This document shows, one piece after another, positions 1 through 7,098 of a DNA stretch of 18,946 nucleotides (position 1 is the stretch's first letter; each line of letters opens with the position of its first letter). Origin of the DNA: Prevotella sp. (GTDB lineage Bacteria; Bacteroidota; Bacteroidia; Bacteroidales; Bacteroidaceae); contig JAGBQP010000102.1 of NCBI GenBank assembly GCA_017632825.1, positions 1 through 18,946 on the forward strand. Direction: 5' to 3'. The notes under the pieces were generated by a model that ran no database searches, was not told the DNA's origin, and saw only the letters and a program-made list of their open reading frames with translations. Both the position numbers and the translations under genes were made by a program.

Positions 1-902
1 GTCTTCAGATATTTCTGAATCTCGCTGATACCGCCCTCGATTTCGTGACCATAATTGATATGAATGTGACGGGCCTGTTTGCTGGCATTCTCGTAAACTT
101 TGATGACCATGCGGAAAAGGTCCTCAACACCCATACCATTTTTGAACGACGTGGGCACCATAGGCACACCAAAAAGCGTGCTAAGTGTGTGTAAATCAAC
201 TTCATCACCTCGCCGTTCGAACTCGTCGTACATATTCAGAGCACAGACCATACGGAGGTCCATATCAACGAGCTGAGTCGTCAGGTAGAGATTGCGTTCG
301 AGGTTTGAAGCATCTATGACGTTGATAACCACATCAGGCATTTGCTCTGACAGATGCTGACGCACATAGAGTTCTTCTGGAGAATAGCACGACAGCGAGT
401 AAGTTCCTGGCAGATCGGTGAGGTTAAATTCGTAACCAAAGAACGAGGCATGGGCCTCAGAGGCATCAACAGTAACACCAGAGTAGTTGCCTACATGACC
501 GTGAGCACCTGAAGCAAAATTAAACAACGATGTTTTGCCGCAGTTAGGATTGCCGACAAGAGCCACATTAATACGACGTCGCTGTCTAAAAGCAGCACTA
601 CGCAACTGACTCTCCGTCAGAGGCTTGACATCTTCCTCAAGCACACCTCCCTCGTCTTGTTTCAGCTGCTGTGCCTCCGTTTCTGACACTACCTCAATCA
701 TCGCCGCCTCATCATGACGCAGCGACACCTCATAACCCATCAGTTTGTACTTCACCGGGTCTTGTAACGGTGCATTGAGCAGCACTTCGACGACTTTTCC
801 GCGGACGAAGCCCATCTCTATGATGCGCTTTCGGAAACCGCCGTGTCCAAGGACCTTGACGATAACGCCGCTCTCTCCTGTTCTTAATTCTGATAACTTC
901 AT
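1..902 (-). CDS. feoB: Ferrous iron transporter, FeoA-FeoB fusion (5' part, runs off the window)
   Basis: Fe(II) uptake across the inner membrane, driven or gated by a cytoplasmic G domain. Reading the minus strand from the ATG at 902 gives 300 codons with no stop before the window edge. Residues 1-75 form a FeoA (SH3-like) domain beginning MKLSELRTGE. After a linker of about 35 residues comes the FeoB G domain: G1 GNPNCGKT (117-124), G2 around GVTVD (142-146), G3 DLPG (163-166), G4 NMYD (223-226), and a G5-like TSFKNG (251-256). The membrane gate helices would lie beyond the left edge. FeoA fused to FeoB is common in Bacteroidetes, where most other phyla use separate genes. It is divergent from tsaB. 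I saw no recognisable Fur box in the 146-bp divergent region, so iron control is likely from family knowledge only. Confidence 0.93.
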   Translation of the reverse strand, partial: MKLSELRTGESGVIVKVLGHGGFRKRIIEMGFVRGKVVEVLLNAPLQDPVKYKLMGYEVSLRHDEAAMIEVVSETEAQQLKQDEGGVLEEDVKPLTESQLRSAAFRQRRRINVALVGNPNCGKTSLFNFASGAHGHVGNYSGVTVDASEAHASFFGYEFNLTDLPGTYSLSCYSPEELYVRQHLSEQMPDVVINVIDASNLERNLYLTTQLVDMDLRMVCALNMYDEFERRGDEVDLHTLSTLFGVPMVPTSFKNGMGVEDLFRMVIKVYENASKQARHIHINYGHEIEGGISEIQKYLK

Positions 903-928
903 AAAACCATTTTTTCTTTCCAGCGCTG

Positions 929-936
929 CAAAGTTA
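929..936 (-). promoter_or_regulatory. Putative -7 element for feoAB
   Basis: On the minus strand this reads TAACTTTG, matching the Bacteroidetes -7 consensus TAnnTTTG, 26 bp upstream of the feoAB ATG. No good TTTG lies at the usual 19-21 bp upstream, so the -33 half is weak or absent. Position and orientation fit; strength is unknown. Confidence 0.5.
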
Positions 937-1011
937 ACAATTTTTTTCACCATCTACGACCTACAACGCGTTAATTTCTGATAAAAGAGCGGAAGTTGGC
1001 GGAAAAATGAG

Positions 1012-1019
1012 TACCTTTG
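1012..1019 (+). promoter_or_regulatory. -7 promoter element for the tsaB-led gene run
   Basis: Exact TACCTTTG, one of six identical octamers in the window. It lies 29 bp before the tsaB ATG, giving a predicted leader of about 20-25 nt. No convincing -33 TTTG is present at the normal distance. It may drive the whole run from tsaB to the hydrolase gene ending at 11112, because no comparable element was seen between those genes. Confidence 0.65.
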
Positions 1020-1048
1020 CACATTATTTATACAATTGAAAAGAAACA

Positions 1049-1738
1049 ATGGCTTGCATACTACATATTGAAACAAGTACTGATGTGTGCTCGGTAGCGG
1101 TCAGCGAGGATGCCCAGGTGATATTCCAGCAAGATGACCACTCGGGACCTAATCACGCTGAACGCCTGGGAACCATGGTTGACGAGGCACTTTCGTTCAC
1201 CGACAGTCACGCCATTCCCTTCGATGCTGTGGCCGTCAGCTGTGGTCCTGGCAGTTACACAGGATTGCGTATAGGTGTGTCCATGGCGAAAGGCGTGTGC
1301 TATGGCCGTAATCTCAAACTCATCAGTGTTCCGACGCTGGAACTGATGTGCGTCCCCCTACTCTTGGGCGAAAAGATAGAAGAGGGGGCACTACTTTGTC
1401 CGATGCTCGACGCCCGACGCATGGAAGTCTATGCTGCCATCTATGACAGAGCCTTAAAGCCTGTCCGCGAGGTCGGCGCCGATATAGTTGATGCAGAGAC
1501 ATACCGCGAATGGCTTGACGAACATCCCATCTACTTTTTTGGTAACGGAGCCAAGAAATGCATGGACGTCATACAACATCCCAACGCTCACTATATCGAT
1601 GGTGTGGAGCCTTTAGCGAAATGGATGATGCCGTTAGCAGAACGCCGATTCCTACAGGAACAGTTTGAAGACGTAGCTTATTTTGTTCCTTTCTACCTCA
1701 AGGACTTCGTCGCCAAATTGCCGAAGAAACTGCTTTAA
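1049..1738 (+). CDS. tsaB: tRNA threonylcarbamoyladenosine biosynthesis protein TsaB
   Basis: TsaB is the non-catalytic partner of TsaD in the complex that transfers threonylcarbamoyl to A37 of ANN-decoding tRNAs (t6A). The 229-residue product has the ASKHA-fold N-terminus ILHIETSTDVCSVAV (4-18), an NHAERL segment (35-40) and the family signature GPGSYTGLRIGVSMAKG (66-82), and matches the usual family length of about 220-240. The ATG at 1049 follows an A-rich leader (AAAAGAAACA) and lies just downstream of a TACCTTTG promoter, so the start is well supported. It is first in a long plus-strand run and is followed after 45 bp by the DUF4290 gene. TsaD and TsaE are not in the window. Confidence 0.95.
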   Translation: MACILHIETSTDVCSVAVSEDAQVIFQQDDHSGPNHAERLGTMVDEALSFTDSHAIPFDAVAVSCGPGSYTGLRIGVSMAKGVCYGRNLKLISVPTLELMCVPLLLGEKIEEGALLCPMLDARRMEVYAAIYDRALKPVREVGADIVDAETYREWLDEHPIYFFGNGAKKCMDVIQHPNAHYIDGVEPLAKWMMPLAERRFLQEQFEDVAYFVPFYLKDFVAKLPKKLL

Positions 1739-1783
1739 TGGTTTCAGGCTATTGTCTATAAGCGATTAGAAAAAAAGAAATAT

Positions 1784-2386
1784 ATGGATATCAAAGGATT
1801 AGACTACAACACACAGCGTGAGCATCTCGTTATGCCAGAATATGGGCGAGAGATACAGAAAATGGTTGACTTAGCCGTCGGCCTACCCACCAAAGAGGAG
1901 CGTACCACCTGTGCACAAACCATCGTAAGACTGATGGAGACCAAGATGCCACAGTTGCGCGGCAATGCTGACTACGAGCAGACGCTTTGGGACCATCTGT
2001 TCCTCATGAGTGGCAAGCAGCTTGACATTGACTGGCCCTTCGATGTATCAGAAGCCGAGAAGATTCACACAAAGCCGGAGCCATTACCACTGCCGCAGAA
2101 CAGAATTCGGCAGCGTCACTATGGTAAGCTGATAGAAGAACTGTTCGAGCAACTGAAGCAAATGCCCGAAGGACCAGAACGTGACGAACTGGCCCGACTG
2201 ACCGCAAACCAGATGAAACGCGACCTCGCCACATGGGGACATGGGTCCATGGACGACGAGAAAGTGGCTGACGACCTGGCTCGCTTCACCGATGGCATCA
2301 TACAGCTCGACCTGAACAATTTCACCTTCGAGAAAGTGACCGTTGTGAACAACGAGGGTGGCAAGTCAAAGAAAAAGAGAAAATAA
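1784..2386 (+). CDS. DUF4290 family protein, function unknown
   Basis: A 200-residue soluble, charged protein starting MDIKGLDYNTQREHLVMPEYG, which matches my recollection of the Bacteroidetes-restricted family DUF4290. It has no signal peptide or membrane segment and is probably all-helical and cytoplasmic. The C-terminus is strongly basic (GGKSKKKRK), which could contact nucleic acid or ribosomes, but this is inference. It sits 4 bp before the murA start chosen here and after tsaB. Association with murA, rimM and dxr is a recurrent Bacteroidetes arrangement as far as I recall. No catalytic motif was recognised and I assign no function. Confidence 0.85.
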   Translation: MDIKGLDYNTQREHLVMPEYGREIQKMVDLAVGLPTKEERTTCAQTIVRLMETKMPQLRGNADYEQTLWDHLFLMSGKQLDIDWPFDVSEAEKIHTKPEPLPLPQNRIRQRHYGKLIEELFEQLKQMPEGPERDELARLTANQMKRDLATWGHGSMDDEKVADDLARFTDGIIQLDLNNFTFEKVTVVNNEGGKSKKKRK

Positions 2387-2390
2387 CAAT

Positions 2391-3743
2391 ATGGCAGCAT
2401 TCGTCATCGAAGGCGGTCATCCGCTGAGCGGCACCATAACCCCGCAGGGCGCCAAGAACGAGGCTCTGCAAGTTATCTGTGCCACATTGTTGACAAGCGA
2501 TGCGGTGACTATACACAACATTCCCGACATTCGCGATGTCAATAACCTCATACAGTTGCTTCGCGACATAGGTGTCAAGACCACCTCGCACTCGTCCCCA
2601 AAAGGAGAAGCCCATTCGTCTGCATCAGTGGAAGCAGGTAAGGTTTCTATTACCTTTCAAGCCGACAACCTGAATCTCGACTATCTGCAGAGTGACGAGT
2701 TTGTACACAAATGTGCCCAGCTAAGAGGTTCGGTGCTCATGATTGGCCCGCTGCTGGCACGCATGGGCAAAGCCATTATTACCAAGCCCGGTGGTGACAA
2801 GATTGGCCGCCGCCGTTTAGATACTCACTTCCTGGGTTTCGAGAAGTTGGGTGCAAAATTCAACCATATTGAAGGGCGGGATGTCTATGAAATCAGTGCC
2901 AAACGTCTCAAGGGCACATATATGTTGCTGGACGAGGCCTCTGTGACCGGTACGGCAAACATCATCATGGCAGCAGTGTTCGCAAAAGGTACCACCACCA
3001 TATACAACGCTGCCTGCGAGCCGTACGTTCAACAGCTCTGCTCCATGCTCAACAGCATGGGAGCACAAATTAGCGGTATAGGCTCAAACATGCTGACCAT
3101 TGCAGGCGTAGAAAGCCTGCACGGCACGGAACATCACATACTGCCTGACATGATTGAAGTAGGTTCATTCATTGGCATGGCAGCCATGTGTGGCGACGGC
3201 ATCCGCATCAAGGATGTGGCTGTGGAACACCTGGGCATTATCCCTGACGCATTCCGGCGTTTAGGTGTGAAGATTAAGGTTGAGGGGGACGACCTATGGA
3301 TTCCCCGTCAGCGTCACTACGAGATACAGTCATTCATCGATGGTACCATCATGACACTTGCCGACGCCCCCTGGCCAGGCTTGACCCCCGACTTGCTGTC
3401 TGTACTCATTGTCGTAGCAACACAGGCTCGTGGTTCAGTACTCTTCCACCAGAAAATGTTCGAGAGTCGTTTGTTCTTTGTCGATAAACTCATCGATATG
3501 GGTGCACAGATTATTCTCTGTGACCCCCATCGTGCTGTTGTTGTCGGTCATGACCGCAAGATTACTTTGCGTGGTGGTCGCATGTCCAGTCCTGACATCC
3601 GCGCAGGCATTGCCTTGCTCATTGCGGCTATGAGTGCCAATGGCACCAGCCGTATTGACAACATCGAGCAGATAGACCGTGGCTACGAGAACATTGAGAC
3701 TCGTCTCAACGCCCTCGGTGCCAAAATAACACGTCTGCCATAA
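2391..3743 (+). CDS. murA: UDP-N-acetylglucosamine 1-carboxyvinyltransferase, Asp-type active site
   Basis: MurA transfers enolpyruvate from PEP to UDP-GlcNAc, the first committed step of peptidoglycan synthesis in the cytoplasm. From the ATG at 2391 the protein has 450 residues. It shows the two-domain EPT fold with K22 in PQGAKNEA, a catalytic-loop motif KPGGDKIGRR (132-141), an LTPDLL acidic motif and DIRAGIALLIAAM near the C-terminus. Residue 136 is Asp where E. coli MurA has Cys115, the residue alkylated by fosfomycin. A small Ser/His-rich insertion is visible at about residues 64-83, making it slightly longer than the typical 420-435. A GTG at 2358 would extend the frame by 11 residues, but it overlaps the DUF4290 gene and adds no homologous sequence; the product aligns from MAAFVIEGG. 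It is followed by rimM after 22 bp. Confidence 0.96.
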   Translation: MAAFVIEGGHPLSGTITPQGAKNEALQVICATLLTSDAVTIHNIPDIRDVNNLIQLLRDIGVKTTSHSSPKGEAHSSASVEAGKVSITFQADNLNLDYLQSDEFVHKCAQLRGSVLMIGPLLARMGKAIITKPGGDKIGRRRLDTHFLGFEKLGAKFNHIEGRDVYEISAKRLKGTYMLLDEASVTGTANIIMAAVFAKGTTTIYNAACEPYVQQLCSMLNSMGAQISGIGSNMLTIAGVESLHGTEHHILPDMIEVGSFIGMAAMCGDGIRIKDVAVEHLGIIPDAFRRLGVKIKVEGDDLWIPRQRHYEIQSFIDGTIMTLADAPWPGLTPDLLSVLIVVATQARGSVLFHQKMFESRLFFVDKLIDMGAQIILCDPHRAVVVGHDRKITLRGGRMSSPDIRAGIALLIAAMSANGTSRIDNIEQIDRGYENIETRLNALGAKITRLP

Positions 3744-3765
3744 CAGCCATCAATCCATCGCACCT

Positions 3766-4272
3766 ATGATTAAGCAAGAAGATGTTTACCGCATTGGTCG
3801 TCTGGGAAAGACGCATGGCGTAAAAGGCGAAGTGTCTTTTCAGTTTGACGATGACATTTTCGACCGTGTTGACTGCGATTACCTCGTACTCGATATCGAC
3901 GGCATCCTTGTACCTTTTTTCATTGAGGAGTATCGCTTCCGCAGCGACAGCGTGGCTCTCATGAAGTTTGAAGGCATCGACACACAGCAACGGGCTGCTG
4001 AGCTGACCGGTTGCAGTGTATTCTTTCCCCGCACCCTCGCTGACGAGGACGACACCCCCACGCTTGCTTCGCTTGTAGGTTTTAACCTTGTTGATGCAAA
4101 AAGCGGAAAGACTGTCGGACGTATTGCCGGCATAGACGATACAACTGTTAATATGCTCTTCGAACTGGAGGATGACACGCTCATCCCTGCCAGCGACGAG
4201 CTGATACATGATATTGACATGAATGGGAAGACCATTACGATGGAAATCCCAGAAGGATTGCTGGCGCTTTGA
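3766..4272 (+). CDS. rimM: Ribosome maturation factor RimM
   Basis: RimM binds ribosomal protein S19 and assists late maturation of the 30S head and processing of 16S rRNA. The 168-residue product starts MIKQEDVYRIGRLGKTHGVKG, the standard RimM N-terminal beta-barrel opening. It continues through an FFPR-type motif into a C-terminal PRC-barrel region (LVDAKSGKTVGRIAGIDD and onward), ending with a typical IPEGLL segment. Length is normal (about 165-180). It lies 22 bp after murA. Unlike the proteobacterial rpsP-rimM-trmD-rplS cluster, here it lies between murA and dxr, which I take to be a Bacteroidetes arrangement. Confidence 0.94.
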   Translation: MIKQEDVYRIGRLGKTHGVKGEVSFQFDDDIFDRVDCDYLVLDIDGILVPFFIEEYRFRSDSVALMKFEGIDTQQRAAELTGCSVFFPRTLADEDDTPTLASLVGFNLVDAKSGKTVGRIAGIDDTTVNMLFELEDDTLIPASDELIHDIDMNGKTITMEIPEGLLAL

Positions 4273-4386
4273 AGAATTAAAAAATTGAAGTCTGCGATTA
4301 AGCGAGAGAAGAGCGATGCTTGCATCAGCTCTGCCGAGCGTGAGCAGGCTCGATGTGAAACATCAAGTTCTAAATCAAGAATTGAA
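4273..4386. repeat. Hairpin-bearing intergenic element between rimM and dxr, possible dispersed repeat
   Basis: This 114-bp gap is unlike the other short gaps in the run. The octamer ATTGAAGT occurs at 4284-4291 and again at 4381-4388, bracketing about 90 bp. Inside are two small inverted repeats: GAGC-GATGC/GCATC-A-GCTC at 4311-4331 (2-nt loop, one bulge) and CGAGC/GCTCG at 4335-4352. The dxr frame happens to stay open through it from a TTG at 4285, but the encoded peptide resembles nothing in DXR. I recall similar short GC-patchy intergenic sequences recurring in Prevotella genomes, but cannot confirm copy number here. It could act as a palindromic repeat or an mRNA processing structure. 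Confidence 0.45.
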
Positions 4387-5559
4387 GTGAATAAAGAAAT
4401 CAAGAAACGACAAATAGCCATTCTCGGCTCCACGGGGTCGATAGGCACCCAGGCTCTCGAGGTCATCGAGGAACACTCAGACCTGTATGAAGTTTACTGC
4501 CTGACGGCCAACAACAAAGTTGAGCTGTTGGCAGAGCAGGCTCATAAGTTCAAACCGGCAGCTGTTGTTATTGCTAACGAAAAGCGTTACGAGGAATTGC
4601 AACGACTGATGGACGACCTGCCCGATGTAAAAGTCTATGCTGGCGCCCGGGCTCTTGACGAGATTGTCGAGGCCGGTCCTATTGACATGGTGCTCACCGC
4701 CATGGTGGGTTTTGCCGGACTGTCGCCCACCATTCACGCCATCAAGGCTCATAAAGCCATTGCCCTGGCCAACAAAGAGACGCTGGTTGTTGCCGGTGAG
4801 CTGATATTGGCATTAGCACAGCAGTACCACACGCCCATTCTACCCGTTGACAGCGAGCACTCTGCCATTTTCCAGAGTCTTGTCGGCGAAGACCAGAATC
4901 CGATAGAGAAGATTCTTCTGACAGCCAGCGGAGGCCCATTCCGGTTGAAGAGCATAGAAGAAATAGCCCACGTCACAAAGGCTGACGCCCTTCGGCACCC
5001 GACATGGGACATGGGAGCAAAAATTACCATCGACTCGGCATCGATGATGAACAAGGGCTTTGAGGTTATCGAAGCCAAGTGGCTCTTCGGTGTCGATGCG
5101 AAGCAGATACAGGTGCTGGTACATCCGCAGTCCATCGTCCACTCGGCCGTTCAGTTCCAGGACGGCTCTGTGAAAGCACAGCTCGGCGTTCCCGATATGC
5201 GGCTACCCATTCAATATGCATTCTCGTTTCCCCGCCGTCTGCCACTGAGCGGTGAGCGTCTGGACCTTTTCAAAGCGCAGCATCTGGAGTTCTTCGAGCC
5301 TGACTTGAAGAAGTTCCGCTGTCTGGCTATGGCCTATGAGGCGCTGGACCGTGGCGGCAACATGCCGTGTATCGTTAATGCTGCGAACGAGATTGTCAAC
5401 CGTGCATTTCTTGAGGACCGCTGTAGTTTTCCCCAGATGGGCGACATCATCGCCGAGACCATGCAACGCGCTACATTCGACAAGAACCCGACATACGAGA
5501 CCTATATTGCGACGGACTCTGAAGCCCGCCGCATAGCAACAGAGTTGCTGAAATCATAA
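4387..5559 (+). CDS. dxr: 1-deoxy-D-xylulose 5-phosphate reductoisomerase
   Basis: DXR (IspC) converts DXP to MEP with NADPH, the committing step of the MEP isoprenoid pathway and the target of fosmidomycin. With the GTG start at 4387 the product is 390 residues, close to the E. coli 398. Motifs: NADPH-binding AILGSTGSIG (11-20); the metal ligands in VDSEHSAIF (D155, E157); LTASGGPF (178-185); and MNKGFEVIEA (221-230) with N222, K223 and the third acidic ligand E226. A longer frame opens at TTG 4285, but the 34 extra residues come from the hairpin-bearing intergenic element and are not DXR-like. The exact start is uncertain: GTG 4387 or a nearby non-ATG codon such as ATT 4381. There is no ATG close upstream of the KKRQIAILG sequence. 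Confidence 0.93.
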   Translation: MNKEIKKRQIAILGSTGSIGTQALEVIEEHSDLYEVYCLTANNKVELLAEQAHKFKPAAVVIANEKRYEELQRLMDDLPDVKVYAGARALDEIVEAGPIDMVLTAMVGFAGLSPTIHAIKAHKAIALANKETLVVAGELILALAQQYHTPILPVDSEHSAIFQSLVGEDQNPIEKILLTASGGPFRLKSIEEIAHVTKADALRHPTWDMGAKITIDSASMMNKGFEVIEAKWLFGVDAKQIQVLVHPQSIVHSAVQFQDGSVKAQLGVPDMRLPIQYAFSFPRRLPLSGERLDLFKAQHLEFFEPDLKKFRCLAMAYEALDRGGNMPCIVNAANEIVNRAFLEDRCSFPQMGDIIAETMQRATFDKNPTYETYIATDSEARRIATELLKS

Positions 5560-5591
5560 ATAAGGTAAAAAGATAATCAAGTAAAACAACA

Positions 5592-7058
5592 ATGGATATT
5601 TTTATCATCAGACTGTTACAGTTCATGCTGGCTATCAGCCTGCTTGTACTGCTCCATGAATTGGGGCATTTCACTTTCGCAAAACTGTTCAAAGTACGCG
5701 TCACGAAGTTCTACCTGTTCTTCAATCCCAAGTTTCATCTTCTCAGCACCTACGACACATGGCTGCGTCGTCTGTTGAAGTTGAAGCCCGAGGTTGTTCC
5801 TTCGAAAGAAGTGGAAGAAACCGATGAAAAGGGCAAGACCATCAAGACTGTCCAAAAAGAGTATGTTGGAACCGAGTACGGCATAGGCTGGCTACCGCTG
5901 GGAGGCTATTGTGCCATCGACGGCATGATAGACGAGACCAACCAAACACTTTCAAAGGAGACTCACCCCTGGGAGTTCCGCACAAAGCCCGTATGGCAAC
6001 GTCTGCTCATCATGATTGGCGGCGTACTGGTAAACTTCCTGCTGGCGCTGTTCATCTACTCCATGATACTGTTCCACTGGGGTGACACCTACATCCCTGT
6101 GAAAGATATGACCATGGGCATGAAGTTCAATAGCGAGGCTAAGTCACTCGGCTTCAAAGACGGCGATATTCTCGTCGGCACCGAGAAGGGAGTGTTCAAG
6201 GATTTCTCTGCCGACCTCTATCGCGACCTCAGCGAGGCCAAGCGTGTTGACATCATCCGCGATGGTCAGCCCATGACGCTGACATTGTCTGGCGATTTGA
6301 ATCTGCTCAACATGCTGAAGTCTGAGCCTTCGTTTGTCCGTCCGCTCCTGCCAGCTCTCATCGATAGTGTTCTGCCCGGTACCCCTGCCGCAGAGGTTGG
6401 TCTGCAGAAGAACGACCGCATTGTCGCCCTCAACGGCAAGACTATCGACTCTTACAATGAGTTTACCGATCAGATTGGCGTTCTTGGCGATGTTCTCGCC
6501 ACTGCCCAGACTCCCGCAGACAGTCTGAAAGTGCGCCAGGCAACCATCGTCTATGAGCGTCAGGGAAAGAACGACACCATAGCCATCGTGCTGACAGCAG
6601 ACTTGAAGGTAGGCTTTGTTCCGCAGTCACTCTCCGACATCTACAAGCCTTACACCCGAGAGTACGGATTCTTTGAGAGCATCCCTGCCGGTATCAAGTA
6701 TGGCTGGAATGTGCTGGCCGGCTACGTTGACGACATGAAATATGTGTTCACCGCCGACGGTGCCAAGTCGCTTGGCGGTTTTGGTTCCATCGGCAGTCTT
6801 TTCCCGCCCGTATGGGACTGGTATCTGTTCTGGAAGATGACGGCATTCCTCAGCATTATCCTTGCCTTCATGAACATTCTGCCCATTCCCGCCCTCGATG
6901 GTGGTCATGTGCTGTTCTTGCTCTACGAAGCCATCACGCGCCGTAAACCGTCCGAACAGTTCATGATTCGTGCCGAGTATGTTGGTTTCGGTATTCTCAT
7001 TCTGCTCATGGTTGTGGCCAATCTCAACGATATCCTTCGCTGGTTGGGCTATATGTAA
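5592..7058 (+). CDS. rseP: RIP metalloprotease RseP, site-2 protease family
   Basis: Inner-membrane zinc protease that cleaves anti-sigma factors or signal-peptide remnants within the bilayer. The 488-residue product has an N-terminal membrane helix with the zinc motif HELGH (22-26), a second hydrophobic segment around LLIMIGGVLVNFLLALFIY (about 138-156), and a PDZ region with VLPGTPAAEVGLQKNDRI. The third zinc-ligand motif NILPIPALDGG (428-438, ligand D436) is followed by a last membrane helix near the C-terminus. It is somewhat longer than the E. coli enzyme (450). The extra length includes a charged stretch at roughly 70-95 (SKEVEETDEKGKTIK) before the conserved GIGWLPLGGY. It follows dxr by 32 bp, a pairing also common elsewhere. 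Confidence 0.94.
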   Translation: MDIFIIRLLQFMLAISLLVLLHELGHFTFAKLFKVRVTKFYLFFNPKFHLLSTYDTWLRRLLKLKPEVVPSKEVEETDEKGKTIKTVQKEYVGTEYGIGWLPLGGYCAIDGMIDETNQTLSKETHPWEFRTKPVWQRLLIMIGGVLVNFLLALFIYSMILFHWGDTYIPVKDMTMGMKFNSEAKSLGFKDGDILVGTEKGVFKDFSADLYRDLSEAKRVDIIRDGQPMTLTLSGDLNLLNMLKSEPSFVRPLLPALIDSVLPGTPAAEVGLQKNDRIVALNGKTIDSYNEFTDQIGVLGDVLATAQTPADSLKVRQATIVYERQGKNDTIAIVLTADLKVGFVPQSLSDIYKPYTREYGFFESIPAGIKYGWNVLAGYVDDMKYVFTADGAKSLGGFGSIGSLFPPVWDWYLFWKMTAFLSIILAFMNILPIPALDGGHVLFLLYEAITRRKPSEQFMIRAEYVGFGILILLMVVANLNDILRWLGYM

Positions 7059-7098
7059 CCCTTAAGGCCCATTAACACCATTATACCCCTCAGCCCTC

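Noticed and set aside
745..981. 78-residue plus-strand frame opposite the feoAB start
   Set aside because: It is antisense to the FeoA domain, whose family match is clear.
903..1048. Fur box or riboswitch in the feoAB-tsaB divergent region
   Set aside because: No GATAATGATAATCATTATC-like palindrome and no structured leader could be recognised by eye; only -7 elements are supportable.
3706..4209. 167-residue minus-strand frame over rimM, and 3879-4466 minus over rimM/dxr
   Set aside because: Antisense shadows with low-complexity Ser-rich translations and no promoter-like motif; rimM and dxr are certain on the plus strand.
4285..4386. 34-residue N-terminal extension of DXR
   Set aside because: The translation is unlike any DXR N-terminus and corresponds to the hairpin-bearing intergenic element; the enzyme is complete without it.
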